DNA of 64,000 nt from an uncultured Oscillospiraceae bacterium (GTDB lineage Bacteria; Bacillota; Clostridia; Oscillospirales; Oscillospiraceae). This document shows positions 6,353-16,100 of this stretch, in pieces. Within the stretch, counting starts at the first letter, position 1. The number at the start of each line of letters is the position of its first letter. The notes under the pieces were generated by a model. That model had not been told where the DNA came from, ran no database searches, and saw only the letters and a list, made by a program, of their open reading frames with translations. A program made the position numbers and the translations under genes. The stretch spans positions 9,322 through 73,321 of the forward strand of contig CAJUOA010000005.1 of NCBI GenBank assembly GCA_910587785.1, in the 5' to 3' direction.

Positions 6353-7939
6353 TCACAGATTGGCGAACACGTCCATCTGCCGCTGGAGCTCCCCGACGAT
6401 CTCCTGGTTGGCGTCCATACCGGCGGTGATGCCGGTCATGTCGTCCACCAGGGCCCGTGTGCTCCCGGCGGCTCCCGTGATGCCGGAGACCGCGCCGTCG
6501 ATGGCGCCGGAGATGCTGGAGATGGCCCCGGCGATCTCATCCATGGCGGCCCGCAGACGCCCTGCGCGGTCGTTGAAAGCCTCCATGGAGCGGCCTATGT
6601 AGGCGGCGTCCTCCCGGTACTGCTCCCCGGTCTGGACAGACTGCTCCAGCTGCTCCAGAAGAACTCCGGTCAGGTAGTCCGACAGCTCCTGGGCACTGCC
6701 GGAAAGGCAGCTCACCGCCCCGGTGACCACGGCGCTGACCTCCTGGATATGTCCGGCGGTCTCGGCGCAGGAGTCGGCCAGGCGGCGGACCTCCTGGGCC
6801 ACCACGGCGAAGCCCTTCCCCGCCGCTCCGGCCCGGGCGGCCTCGATGGAGGCGTTGACGGCGATGAGGTCCGTGGAGGAGGAGATGGAGAGGATATCCT
6901 TGGTGAGGATGCCGATCTGCTCCACGCTCCGGCTCTGCTCGATGGCCGCCTGGAGCTTGGCGCGGCTCTCCTCCGTCCGGGCCCGGACCGCCTCCATCTC
7001 CTCCCGGGCGGCGCGCTCCATGTCCTCAGCCCGGCTTCGCATATCCTGGGAGTAGGTGGTGATACCGGCGCACTCCTCCGCCATGAGCCCCGCGTCGCCC
7101 TGGGTGCCGGCGGCGCTGGCGCTGATGGAGGCGGTACTGCCGGAGATCTCCTCCAGGGCGGCGGAGAGCTGTTCCGTCAGGCCGGAGAGGGCCTGTACAC
7201 TGCCGCTGGAGGTCCGGGTCCGCCTGCGAACCTCCCCCACCACGGCGCTGATGTGCTCGGAGCTGTCCTGAAGGGTGCCCATGGCGTCCCGGATGGGGGC
7301 GATGACGTGGGCCCGGACCATGCGGAATGCCGCGGCCACCAGGAGCACCCCGATGACCAGCGTCAGGGCGCTGGTGGCGAGGGAGGCGGCGTAGACGGCG
7401 GACAGACGCCCCCGGGCCTCCCCCAGCTGGGCGCGGACGGAGGCGTGGAGGCTGTCGATGCCCGCCTCCACGGCCTCACTGCACAAGGCGGCATCCCCGT
7501 TGGCCACGGCGTAGGCCGCCTGGGTCCGGCTGTCCGCGCTGGCGCAGACCAGGTCCACCAGGGCGTGCTTGAAGTCGCCGTAGTCCCCCAGCAGGGCGCT
7601 GTAGGTCTCCCGGTCCTCCGGGAGGACGAAGGTCTCATAGGCCGCGAGCTTCCCGTCCAGCGCGGCCTCCTCCTCCTTGATCTCCCCCACCAGCCGGATC
7701 ATGCTGGCGTGGTCCGCGGCCACGATGTGGGACAGGGCCAGGCGGTGGATGTCCATCATGGAACGCCGGATCTCCTCCAGCTGTGCCTCGCTGGCCATGT
7801 ACTCGTCGGCGATGGTCCCTGCGTTGGCGTTGACGTTGTGGATGCCGAACACAGCCAAGAGGTTGGACAGCAGCGTCACCAGCCCCAGCAGGAGAATGGG
7901 CAGGACCAGCCGCTGTTGGAGTGTCAGCTTGCCTTTCAT
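6353..7939 (-). CDS. methyl-accepting chemotaxis protein
   Basis: The 528-residue receptor has transmembrane helix 1 at about residues 11-33, an extracytoplasmic four-helix-like sensor (about 35-185), transmembrane helix 2 at about 187-207 and a cytoplasmic coiled coil. The signalling tip contains ASIEAARAGAAGKGFAVVA near residue 371, the part that contacts CheA/CheW. A full HAMP domain is not clear; only a short MVRAHVIAPIRDAM linker follows helix 2. It lies directly downstream of a lipoprotein substrate-binding gene in the same direction, which suggests that the binding protein may present ligand to the receptor (inference). An uninterrupted run of 12 G (minus strand) sits 33 bp before its ATG. 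Confidence 0.93.
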   Translation of the reverse strand: MKGKLTLQQRLVLPILLLGLVTLLSNLLAVFGIHNVNANAGTIADEYMASEAQLEEIRRSMMDIHRLALSHIVAADHASMIRLVGEIKEEEAALDGKLAAYETFVLPEDRETYSALLGDYGDFKHALVDLVCASADSRTQAAYAVANGDAALCSEAVEAGIDSLHASVRAQLGEARGRLSAVYAASLATSALTLVIGVLLVAAAFRMVRAHVIAPIRDAMGTLQDSSEHISAVVGEVRRRTRTSSGSVQALSGLTEQLSAALEEISGSTASISASAAGTQGDAGLMAEECAGITTYSQDMRSRAEDMERAAREEMEAVRARTEESRAKLQAAIEQSRSVEQIGILTKDILSISSSTDLIAVNASIEAARAGAAGKGFAVVAQEVRRLADSCAETAGHIQEVSAVVTGAVSCLSGSAQELSDYLTGVLLEQLEQSVQTGEQYREDAAYIGRSMEAFNDRAGRLRAAMDEIAGAISSISGAIDGAVSGITGAAGSTRALVDDMTGITAGMDANQEIVGELQRQMDVFANL

Positions 7940-7972
7940 ACGATCCCCTCCGAAATGATTGTTGATGACTGG

Positions 7973-7984
7973 CCCCCCCCCCCC
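7973..7984. repeat. homopolymer tract of 12 C (12 G on the coding strand)
   Basis: Twelve C in a row occupy the gap between the stop of the substrate-binding protein and the ribosome-binding site of the chemoreceptor. It is the longest homopolymer noticed in the window. Such tracts can change length by slippage. Confidence 0.9.
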
Positions 7985-7988
7985 GGGC

Positions 7989-9230
7989 TCACCGCGCCGT
8001 CACGTCCTCCGCCAGCCGGTCCAGCTGGTCCTGGAGGGGCGCGCCGGAGGGATTGCCCGCCGCCAGGTTGGAGGCGAAGGCCGATACCGGGTCCCAGAAC
8101 TTGCCCCCCACCCGCTGGAGCTGGGAGAACTCCGACTGGGCCAGGAGCGCCGCGATGGCAGGAGAGGCCTGGACCTCCGGAGAGGCCGCGGCGCGGACGT
8201 TGGCGGGGCCCTGTCCCCGCAGCTGGAAGCGCAGGCGCTGATTGGCCTCGCTGGTGATGTGCTCCGCAAGGCGGGCGGCCCACTCCGGGTTTTGGGAATA
8301 GGCGTTGACGCCGATGAGCTTGCAGCCGGAGAAGGAGGCCATCTGCACCTCCTGCCCGGCGCAGGTGTATGTAGGCAGGCGGGCGGCGCCCATATCCTCC
8401 CCCCAGACCTCCTGAATGGCCACCGCGTTCCACACGCCGCTGATACCGGCGATGACGCTGCCGTCCTGGACGCCCGCGAGGAACTCCGTGTCCGTCCGGC
8501 TGGAGAAGGCGGGGCTCGCGGCGATGTCCAGCATGGCCTGGGCCACATCCACGCCCCGGATGGGGCCGTCCGCGGCGTTCCAGGTGCAGTAGTTGGTCAG
8601 GCCGTCGTCGTTGAGGCCCACCTCCAGGCCGGTGTTGCCGAAGAAGGCGTAGACATACCAGGCGGAGGTCCAGTCCATAGAGAAGAACCCCCCGGCCCGC
8701 TCCGCCGCCGCCAGGAGCCGGTCCATGCTCTGCACGTCCTCCGGGGAGAAGTACGCCTTGTTATAATAGAGGAAGTATCCGTTGTCCGCAGTCAGGGGGT
8801 AGGCGAAGAGGGTGCCGTCCACACTGGCCGCATCCGCTGCGGCGGAGAGGCTGGCGCTGCGAATCTCCTGGGCGTTCTCCACCGGGTCCAGGGCCCCGGC
8901 GGCGGCCAGAGCCGCCACCTGGTCGTCGGCAAAGGCGAACACGTCCGCGCCCCCCTCCAGGTCCCCCAGCAGGGCGTCCTTACAGCTGGACTCGCTCTGG
9001 GCCTGGTAGGTGATGTGGAAGGATGCCTCCCCGGCGTAGCGGGACTGGAAGGAGGCGAAGATCTCCTCCAGGAGGGCCTCGTCCTCCTCGCCGCCCCAGA
9101 CGGTGAGCTCCACGGGACCGCTGTCCGTGCGCTTCGGTTCGGGCGGGGCCTCCTCGTTGGCGCAGGACGCCAGAAGCAGGACCGCCAGGCACAGCGGCAG
9201 GATCAAACATCTCATCTTCATCGCACTCAT
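7989..9230 (-). CDS. lipoprotein substrate-binding protein, family 1 (sugar-type)
   Basis: The mature-type start is ATG 9230, giving MSAMKMRCLILPLCLAVLLLAS followed by lipobox Cys (LASC) and 413 residues in all. Longer upstream starts are open but encode no signal peptide, and GGAAAGG precedes this ATG. After the lipobox comes VELTVWGGEEDEALLEEIF, the opening of family 1 (maltose/multiple-sugar type) binding proteins, with FAYPLTADNGYFLYYNK and WTSAWYVYAFFGNTGLEVG further on. It should sit on the outer face of the membrane. No permease or ATPase genes flank it; the chemoreceptor follows in the same direction. The ligand is unknown. Confidence 0.88.
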   Translation of the reverse strand: MSAMKMRCLILPLCLAVLLLASCANEEAPPEPKRTDSGPVELTVWGGEEDEALLEEIFASFQSRYAGEASFHITYQAQSESSCKDALLGDLEGGADVFAFADDQVAALAAAGALDPVENAQEIRSASLSAAADAASVDGTLFAYPLTADNGYFLYYNKAYFSPEDVQSMDRLLAAAERAGGFFSMDWTSAWYVYAFFGNTGLEVGLNDDGLTNYCTWNAADGPIRGVDVAQAMLDIAASPAFSSRTDTEFLAGVQDGSVIAGISGVWNAVAIQEVWGEDMGAARLPTYTCAGQEVQMASFSGCKLIGVNAYSQNPEWAARLAEHITSEANQRLRFQLRGQGPANVRAAASPEVQASPAIAALLAQSEFSQLQRVGGKFWDPVSAFASNLAAGNPSGAPLQDQLDRLAEDVTAR

Positions 9231-9288
9231 GCCTTTCCATCGTGGGTGGCGGCGTCCCGCTCCAGGGGGCAGCGCCGCTTTTTGGGCC

Positions 9289-9317
9289 ATTATACCACTT
9301 CCGCGCTTCCTTTGCAA
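9289..9317 (-). promoter_or_regulatory. promoter of the binding-protein/chemoreceptor unit
   Basis: Minus strand: TTGCAA (9312-9317), a 17-bp spacer ending TGG, TATAAT (9289-9294), which makes an extended -10 promoter. Confidence 0.8.
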
Positions 9318-9342
9318 CCGGATTTTTGCCCGGCCATGGGGG

Positions 9343-9377
9343 AAAAAACGGCCGGGACCCGCATCAGGTCCCGGCCG
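9343..9377 (-). terminator. terminator of the cooS-cooF-oxidoreductase operon
   Basis: Minus strand: an 11-bp stem (9377-9367 with 9359-9349) followed by TTTTTT (9348-9343), directly after the oxidoreductase stop. Confidence 0.85.
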
Positions 9378-9383
9378 CATTGC

Positions 9384-10613
9384 TCACACGGTGTAGACGT
9401 ATTCTCCGTTTTTCTCGTTGATGCCGTAGAAGTCGGCAAAGGTGAGGCGGAAGATCCGGTCCAGCTTCCCGCTGACATCCACGCCGTTTTTGATGAGGTG
9501 GAGGTACAGCCCGCTGTTGGAGATGTCCCCCAGGGAGAGGTAGCCGGTGAGTTTGCCGTCCTTGACGATGGCCTTTTTGTACTCCTTGGGCGTCCTGTGG
9601 ACGATGACGTCCGCCCCCTCGGTCTGGTCCAGCCGCCCCACGCTGAGCATGGTGACGCCGAAGAAGTTGCTGGTGTTCTTGAAGGGGTAGGGCTTCTCGT
9701 ACACAGTGCCGACGCCCGCCATGTTCTCCGCCGCCGCCTTGCCCTGGGCCATGGCGTCCGGCCACACGCCGGAGAGGCCCGTGCAGTCCCCGGCGGCGTA
9801 CACGTCCGGGGCGGAGGTGCGAAGGTGATCGTCCACCTCAATGGCCCGCTCGGCCCTGATGCCGGCGGCCTGGGCCAGCTGGATGCGGGGCCGGACCCCT
9901 GCGGCCATGATGATGAAGTCGCAGGGCACATGCTCCCCGGTGGAGAGGATCACCTCGGTGATGTTCCCTTCGCCGTCCACCACGGCGTCCGAGGCCCCGA
10001 TGCCCAGCAGGAACCGGCACCCGTGGTCCTCGAACACCTTCTGGTACACGGAGGCGGCATAGCCGTCGGTCTGGAGGGGCATGACCCGGGGGGCCATCTC
10101 CGCGATGGTCACCTGGGCCCCCCGGCGGCAGAGGGCGGAGGCGGCGTCCAGGCCCACGAGGCCGCTCCCCACGATGAAGACCCGCTTGCCCCCGGCAAAG
10201 GCGGCGTCGATCTTCAGCGCGTCGCTGAGGTCCCGGAAGCCGAAGACGTTGGGGGCCTCCCGGAAGTGGGGGATGGGCGGGATGAAGAAAGCGGAGCCCG
10301 CGGCGATGAGGAGCTTGTCGTAGGGCACACTGTACCCCTCGCCGTAGGAGACGGTCTTGGCCGCCGTATCAATGCCGGTCACGGTCTGACCGGAGATGTG
10401 GTAGATGTCGTTTTTCTCGAAAAAGTCCGCCGGGACGAAGTTGATGCCCTCCGCCGTGCGCTCATGCCCCAGGAACTTGTGGAGCATACAGCGGGAGTGG
10501 ACCTGCTCGTCCGTTGAGAGGACGGTGATCACGTCCTGGGGACGGAAGGCCCGCAAGGTCTTGGCGGCGGTGATCCCGGCCGCGCCGGCGCCGATGATGA
10601 CAAATCGTTCCAT
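9384..10613 (-). CDS. FAD/NAD(P)-dependent oxidoreductase of the CO dehydrogenase operon
   Basis: The 409-residue flavoprotein has two dinucleotide folds, FVIIGAGAAGITAAKTLR at the N-terminus (FAD) and VFIVGSGLVGLDAA near residue 150 (NAD(P)H), and the FAD-closing VYAAGDC near residue 280. It belongs to the pyridine nucleotide-disulfide oxidoreductase class without a CxxxxC disulfide. Clostridial CO dehydrogenase operons of the cooS-cooF-oxidoreductase type are known, and the flavoprotein is thought to pass CO-derived electrons to NAD(P). ATG 10613 has GAGG 7 bp upstream; GTG 10619 overlaps the cooF stop with no room for a ribosome-binding site. Confidence 0.87.
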   Translation of the reverse strand: MERFVIIGAGAAGITAAKTLRAFRPQDVITVLSTDEQVHSRCMLHKFLGHERTAEGINFVPADFFEKNDIYHISGQTVTGIDTAAKTVSYGEGYSVPYDKLLIAAGSAFFIPPIPHFREAPNVFGFRDLSDALKIDAAFAGGKRVFIVGSGLVGLDAASALCRRGAQVTIAEMAPRVMPLQTDGYAASVYQKVFEDHGCRFLLGIGASDAVVDGEGNITEVILSTGEHVPCDFIIMAAGVRPRIQLAQAAGIRAERAIEVDDHLRTSAPDVYAAGDCTGLSGVWPDAMAQGKAAAENMAGVGTVYEKPYPFKNTSNFFGVTMLSVGRLDQTEGADVIVHRTPKEYKKAIVKDGKLTGYLSLGDISNSGLYLHLIKNGVDVSGKLDRIFRLTFADFYGINEKNGEYVYTV

Positions 10614-10615
10614 GC

Positions 10616-11089
10616 TCACACCTCTCTCACTTCAATGGCCTTCTTGGGGCAGGCGCGCACACAGGCGGGGCCCTCCTCCAGATGGGCGCAGAAGTCGCAC
10701 TTGATGATCCGCTTCCGGTCCGGGCTGATGGCGGGCACGCCGTAGCGGCAGTTCATCACGCACATATAACATGCCGCGCATTTGTCCTCGTTATACTCCA
10801 CGAGGCCCGTTTCCAGATTTTTCTCCAGCGCGCCGCTCATGCAGGTCCCGGCGCAGTCGGGCACGTCGCAGTGGCGGCAGAAAATGGGCTTATAGCCCCC
10901 CTGCCCGTCGGAGAGGATGCGGTTGCGGGACTGGACGGCGGGATCGGTGAGGTCCAGAGCATAGACCGCCTGGCGCAGCTCGTCCAGGGAGCCGCGCCGG
11001 GGCGTCATGTCCGCGTGAGAGGCCATGCAGGCGATGGTGCAGTTCTTGCAGCCGTCGCACTTGGCGGGGTCGATAAAGATCCGTTTCAT
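10616..11089 (-). CDS. cooF: CooF-type polyferredoxin
   Basis: The 157-residue protein carries Cys clusters for four [4Fe-4S] centres: CDGCKNCTIAC near the N-terminus, CRHCDVPDCAGTC, CAACYMCVMNC, and CDFCAH with CVRACPK at the end. This is the CooF/HycB-like electron carrier arrangement. It takes electrons from CooS and passes them on, here most likely to the flavoprotein encoded just downstream. ATG 11089 (MKRIFIDPAKC) is preferred to the upstream ATG at 11110 because GGGGAGG lies 9 bp before it. It starts 18 bp after the cooS stop. Confidence 0.9.
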   Translation of the reverse strand: MKRIFIDPAKCDGCKNCTIACMASHADMTPRRGSLDELRQAVYALDLTDPAVQSRNRILSDGQGGYKPIFCRHCDVPDCAGTCMSGALEKNLETGLVEYNEDKCAACYMCVMNCRYGVPAISPDRKRIIKCDFCAHLEEGPACVRACPKKAIEVREV

Positions 11090-11106
11090 ATCCTCGTGCC
11101 TCCCCG

Positions 11107-12996
11107 TCAAATGTTGAGGGCCCGGCGCTTCTCTTCGATGATGGCCTCCAGCTTGTCCGCGGCGCTCTTACCGTCGCCGTCGATGATGACCCTTCCGCCG
11201 GTGAGGGAGAGCATGTCCTCGGTGAGGACCTTGGTGACCAGCTTGCTGCCGGTGATGAAGGGGGGCACGCCCAGGTGCAGGGGCAGTCCCAGGGCGAGGG
11301 CAAACGCGCCGTCGGCCAGAGCCTGCTCCTCCAGCCATTGGGCGGCGGAGAGGACCAGGGGCAGCTGGGGCAGGTCCACGCCCAGCTCGGCAGCGATCTC
11401 GGTGGCCACGATCTCCAGACGCCCGATGGCGAGGCAGGGGCCGAAGTTCAAAACCGGCGGGATGCCCAGCTCCTTGCAGACGGCCCGCAGGTTGGGGCCC
11501 GCCAGGTCCGCGGCCTCGGGGGTCATAAGGCCGATGTTCTCCAGCCCGCCGGAGGAACAGCCCGCCGTGAGGACCAGGATGTCCCTGGCGATGAGCTCCT
11601 TTGTGAGGGCGGCGGTGAGGGTGTCGTGGCCGTAGGCCACGCTGGAGCAGCCCACCACACCGGCGAGACCCTTGATCTTCCCCGCAGCGATGAGGTCGAT
11701 GAGGGGCTTCCAGGAGCCGCCCAGGAAGTCCTTCAGGCTCCCCTCGCTGACGCCGGTGAGGGTGTTCTTGTTGCCGTGGTCCGTGAAGAGGTTCATGGGC
11801 ACGGCGCCCCGGCGGGCGGTGTAGGCGGCGATGATCTCGTCGATGATCCGGTCGCCGTCGGCTTCGCGGGTCTCATAATTGAAGGGGATGTACTCGGCGT
11901 TGGCCTTCTTGGCCACAACGTCCAGGCAGATCTGCTTGATTTTCAGCTCCTCGCAGACGGTCTCGATGCCGGGGAGGGTGCAGTTGAACTCGCTGAGCAC
12001 CGCGTCGATGGCCCCGCAGGAGAGCACGGCCTCGGAGATGTAGTTGTTTCCGGCGTGGCCGTCGAAAATCTCCGTGTAGTGGGCCCCGCGGAGCTGGAGG
12101 TCCTGTCCCACGCAGGTACAGCCCACCAGCTTGAAGCCCTTGGCCCCGGCGGCTTTCGCCTTAGCCACCACGTCCTCGTCCAGGAGGCGGTCCTGGATGT
12201 AGGTGAACAGGGAGTGCTGGTGGCCGGTGATGAGGATGTTGATGTAGCCGGGGTCGATGACGTTCATGCCTACCGGGGCGGAGCGGATCACCGGGTCGCC
12301 CAGGACCACGTCGTTGAGCAGGTTCGTCAGCTGGAGGCCGTAGAGCCCCGTGGACACGCCCAGCCGCAGGCAGGAGAGGAGCATCTCCACCGGGTCAGAG
12401 CTGAGGTTCGTAGAGGTCTTGACGATGTTGTTGAAGACCTCCCCCTTCGCGCCGCCGGGCAGGATGCCCAGCTCCTTCCAGCGCTTCACGCGGGGGGCGT
12501 AGGCCAGCTTCTCCACCAGCTCCATGCCCTCGTACTCCGGGCGGTAGAGGTCGGAGAGGACCGCGTCGGCCACCTTCACGCACAGGTCGTACTTGTCCTC
12601 GCCGGTGACGCCCAGGAGGTCCGCCAGATGGTTCAGGGCCTTCTCGCTGCGGATCTTGTCCCTGTGCAGGCCGGTATTTTTCAGCTGACGGGCGGTGTTC
12701 TCCACCACATGGATGTAACAGCCGGACCCGGCGGCCACGGCCCGCAGGAAATTCCGGGCCACGATGGTGTCCGCGTTTGCCCCGCAGATGCCCCGGGGGG
12801 CGTCGGGGGTGATGCGGCAGGGTCCGTTGGCGCACAGGCGGCAGCAGACCCCCTGGAGGCCGAAGCCGCACTTGGTCTCCTGCTTCTCCACCCGGTGGTG
12901 GGCGGTCTCCAGAGGCAGGGAGCGGATGTAGCTCTCCATGGGCTTGTCCGCGCTGGGGCAGGTGTTGCGGCTGAGACAGCCGGTGCAGTTGCTCAT
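11107..12996 (-). CDS. cooS: anaerobic Ni-Fe-S carbon monoxide dehydrogenase catalytic subunit
   Basis: This 629-residue protein matches CooS along its length. The N-terminal Cys series C43, C51, C52, C55, C60 and C71 gives the B- and D-cluster ligands. The C-cluster region includes CTCVGQDLQLRG, VVGCSSVAYGHDT, VLTAGCSSGG and NFGPCLAIGR. It oxidises CO to CO2 at a NiFe4S4 centre in the cytoplasm. No acsB or cooC is in the window, so whether it serves CO oxidation, CO2 reduction or acetyl-CoA synthesis cannot be decided here. An additional N-terminal CxxC-x5-C (residues 4-13) precedes the usual start of homology. It heads the cooS-cooF-oxidoreductase operon. Confidence 0.96.
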   Translation of the reverse strand: MSNCTGCLSRNTCPSADKPMESYIRSLPLETAHHRVEKQETKCGFGLQGVCCRLCANGPCRITPDAPRGICGANADTIVARNFLRAVAAGSGCYIHVVENTARQLKNTGLHRDKIRSEKALNHLADLLGVTGEDKYDLCVKVADAVLSDLYRPEYEGMELVEKLAYAPRVKRWKELGILPGGAKGEVFNNIVKTSTNLSSDPVEMLLSCLRLGVSTGLYGLQLTNLLNDVVLGDPVIRSAPVGMNVIDPGYINILITGHQHSLFTYIQDRLLDEDVVAKAKAAGAKGFKLVGCTCVGQDLQLRGAHYTEIFDGHAGNNYISEAVLSCGAIDAVLSEFNCTLPGIETVCEELKIKQICLDVVAKKANAEYIPFNYETREADGDRIIDEIIAAYTARRGAVPMNLFTDHGNKNTLTGVSEGSLKDFLGGSWKPLIDLIAAGKIKGLAGVVGCSSVAYGHDTLTAALTKELIARDILVLTAGCSSGGLENIGLMTPEAADLAGPNLRAVCKELGIPPVLNFGPCLAIGRLEIVATEIAAELGVDLPQLPLVLSAAQWLEEQALADGAFALALGLPLHLGVPPFITGSKLVTKVLTEDMLSLTGGRVIIDGDGKSAADKLEAIIEEKRRALNI

Positions 12997-13056
12997 AATA
13001 TGTCCTCCCGTTTTGTGTCAGATTTTCCGAGATTGGGTGGTGTCTATCGCTTATTA

Positions 13057-13085
13057 TTTATACCACAGATCCCGGCTCGCGTCAA
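13057..13085 (-). promoter_or_regulatory. promoter of the cooS operon
   Basis: Minus strand: TTGACG (13080-13085), a 17-bp spacer ending TGTGG, TATAAA (13057-13062); about 60 bp before the cooS ATG, which has GGGAGGA as ribosome-binding site. Confidence 0.75.
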
Positions 13086-13102
13086 GGTGGCAGACAGGCC
13101 CC

Positions 13103-16100
13103 TCATCTTGCCAGCTGGAGGTAGTTGCTCTCCACATACCACCGGCCGTCCTCTCCGGAGGGGAGCAGGACGGTGGCGAGGGAATCCCCGGATTGGAGCG
13201 TGTACTCCCCGTTTTCCCAGATATAGACATCGGAGTTGGAGTAGAGGGTCACGCTCCCGTCGGAGAAGCGCATCCCGCTGGTGAAGCTGTACGCCTGAAA
13301 CAGCGTGTCTCCCCGCTGACGGTAGTAGGCGTCGTATTCCGGGAGGTAGACCCCCAGCTGGTTTTCCGTCAGGTTCGGGTTGTCCGCCAGGAGGGCCGCG
13401 GCTTCGTCAGGGCTGATGAGGTAATTCTCGCTGATGTAGTTGATGACATACTCCGTCGTGAGCTTCTGCCTGTCCAGCTCCAGGGTGATCCCCAGCGCTT
13501 CTTCCTCCTCCGGGGTCATGTTGGCCGCGTCGCCGTCGTGGTCGTAGAAAATCAGAGAGAGATACGGCGTCAGCTCCTTCTGCTCCTCCCGGGTAGTCCA
13601 GCGGCGGAGGGGGAAGCGCAGAAGGCCGTTGCGCTCGGGGGTGTTGAAGTAGTCCTCGAAGGAGCGCAGCTCCTTCTCCGTCAGCTCGGTATAGCTCCCG
13701 CCGCGCCAGTCGTTGGCGGCTTTGTCGAAGTCCTCCGTGTAGGTCCTGCCGCCGTCCCCCATCTCCTCCACGTCCCGGCGGAAGAGATAGAGCGCGCCGT
13801 TCTCGTCGTAGGTGTAGTACTCCGTATAGTAGGTGGGGCCGGAGTGGGTCTCGCAGGTGAGGATGCCGTTGTGGGCGTCGATGTCCACGATGGGGCCCAA
13901 AATCCAGAAGGAGAAGTCGTACTGCCCCGTCTCCGGGTTGTAGAGCCAGAAGTAGTAGGGCAGGTTATAGGCCGGTGTCGCCGCCTGGAGGCCGATGTCG
14001 CAGTAGCCGTCGAAGTTCACGTCCTTCAGGATGAGCCAGTCGTCCATATTGTACTGGGACAGCTGTACTTCCTCGATACTGTCCGCCCCGTCCACAAAGG
14101 CGCTCGCCTCCCGCGTGGAGAGGGACCGGATGCCCGTCCCGTCCCTGGAGACAGTCAGCGTGCGGACCGTGCAGTCGGAGGGCCCCTTATCGCCGTAGAG
14201 CCCCACCTCCATAGCGGGCGCGTCCGGCTGGTCCGTGAGGAGGAACCGGGTGCGGTAGAGGAACGCGTCGCCGTTTTCGTCCAGGCTCTCGCCCTCCACC
14301 AGCTCGCCGCAGACCTGCCAGAAGGTGAGGGGGCCCCAGTCCGGCACCTCGTAGCTGACGTGGGCCAGCAGGAGGGTGATGGTGCGCCCGCCGCTCACCG
14401 TGCGGACCACCAGAGCCTCGTCGTGGTCCAGCACGGGACCGGCGGTGAAGGTGCGCAGCGTCACCCATTCCTCGTGGTCATCCACGCCCAGGTGCTTGTC
14501 CAGGTAGGAGCGGGCCACGTCCTGCCAGTCCTGGGTCCAGGTCTCGTGTCCGCCGTGGAGGGATTCCAGGAAGGGCGTGTTGATCTCCGGCCAGCCGTTC
14601 AGGACGCCGCGCATCTCCATCCCCAGCAGGAGGTTGCAGTAGATATACTCCTCCATCGTAAGGCCCTCTTCCTGATAATCGGCAGTCCAAGTGGTCCCCT
14701 CCGGGGTGATCTGTCCATCCTTGTCCATGCTGAAAAACAGCACGGGGCTCCCGACGGAGGCGTTCTCGGTCACGTAGCCGCCCTCTTCATCCATGCCGCC
14801 CACGAAGAACACGTTCTCCATATCGTCGGGCTTCATGCGGTACGCCAGGTGCCAGGGGTAGAAGGTCTTGCCGTCAAACTCGTAGCTCCCGGCGCAGTAG
14901 AGTGAGCTGATATACTTGTCCGTAAACTGGAGGCTCTTGCTCAGGTACTCCTTCGCCTCCTGGATGCAGGTGCTCCCGGCGGTCTCCATCAGCTCCCAGG
15001 CCGCTTTCTCGGCGGCAGTGTAGAGGGGCGCGGTGAAGCTGGTGACCTTCCCGTCCACCAGGGTCAAGGTACCGCTGGGCAAACCGCTGCCCAGGATGCC
15101 GGATTCCGCCGCCACCTCCAGGGTGAGGGTATCCCCGTCCCGCTGTCCGCCGGTGACCTGGACGCCGGTATAGTTGGTGTCGCCGTGGACCAGGAAGTAA
15201 GTGCTATCCGGCTCCAGCTCCGCCCAGGTCTTGCCGCTTGCGGTCCAGGGGCTGACATAGCCGCTTCCGGCGAAGTCCGCCCGGGTGAGGCCGGTGTGGT
15301 CCGCGAGGAATTGGTCGATGTCCGCCACGGAAAACGCCTGGATATCCGTATCAATGATACCGTCATAGCTTGCCTCCAGGGCGGCGCGCTCGGCCTCCGT
15401 GGCGCTGCGGCTGATGCCCGCGCCGTTGTAGAAGAGGGTTTCCGGAAAGAGATAGCGCACGTCGGTGTACATGCTGGTGACGAAGCCGTTCCACTCAAGG
15501 GAGTTCAGCTTCTCCTGCCACTCCGCCAGCTCCTCCTCCGTCAGGTCCTCCGGCCCGTTCGACTGACTGATGCCGAAGGTGCAGGCCGCGGCTAGGGTCA
15601 GCACCAGCGTCAGCGCCAGGGCCAGGACGCCCCGCTTGCGCCCCTGCTGGCCCAGAATGTTGCGAAAGCGCTCCCGCATTACGTGTTTCCCGCCGTAGAA
15701 GTGGGTGGTCAGGGCCCCGCCGCCCCTGCGCCGGACGGAGGCAAGGAGGGTCTCGCTGTAGGCCCGGCGGTCCTCCGCGTCCGCGCCGGAGACCACCGCG
15801 CCGTCGCAGGTCAGCTCCATGTCCGCAGATGCCTCCCGCGCAAGGAGGTAGACCAGCGGATTGAACCAGTGGACCGCGTTGGCGCAGAGCACCACCAGCT
15901 TATACCAGAGGTCCCGGCGGCGGTAGTGGGTCAGCTCGTGGCGGAGGATGAAGCCCAGCTCCCGGCTGTCCCAGTCCCCGGCGGGCAGGAGCAGGCAGGG
16001 GCGGAGCAGTCCGATCATCATGGGGGAGTTGACCCGCTCGCAGACGCGGAGGGGCGGGGCCTTTTTCAGCCCCATGCTCTGTTGGACTCCGGCGAAGAGC

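Noticed and set aside
9231..9380. Longer start for the substrate-binding protein
   Set aside because: The extra 50 residues are Arg/Pro-rich and would destroy the lipoprotein signal; the promoter at 9289-9317 lies inside them.
7959..10517. Open frame of 852 codons on the plus strand opposite binding protein and oxidoreductase
   Set aside because: Composition is His/Gly/Val/Arg-rich as expected from the mirror of high-GC coding DNA; no domain, no ribosome-binding site, and three well-supported genes on the other strand.
11275..13284. Open frame of 669 codons opposite cooS
   Set aside because: A mirror frame of cooS; it even runs over the cooS promoter and has no recognisable motif.
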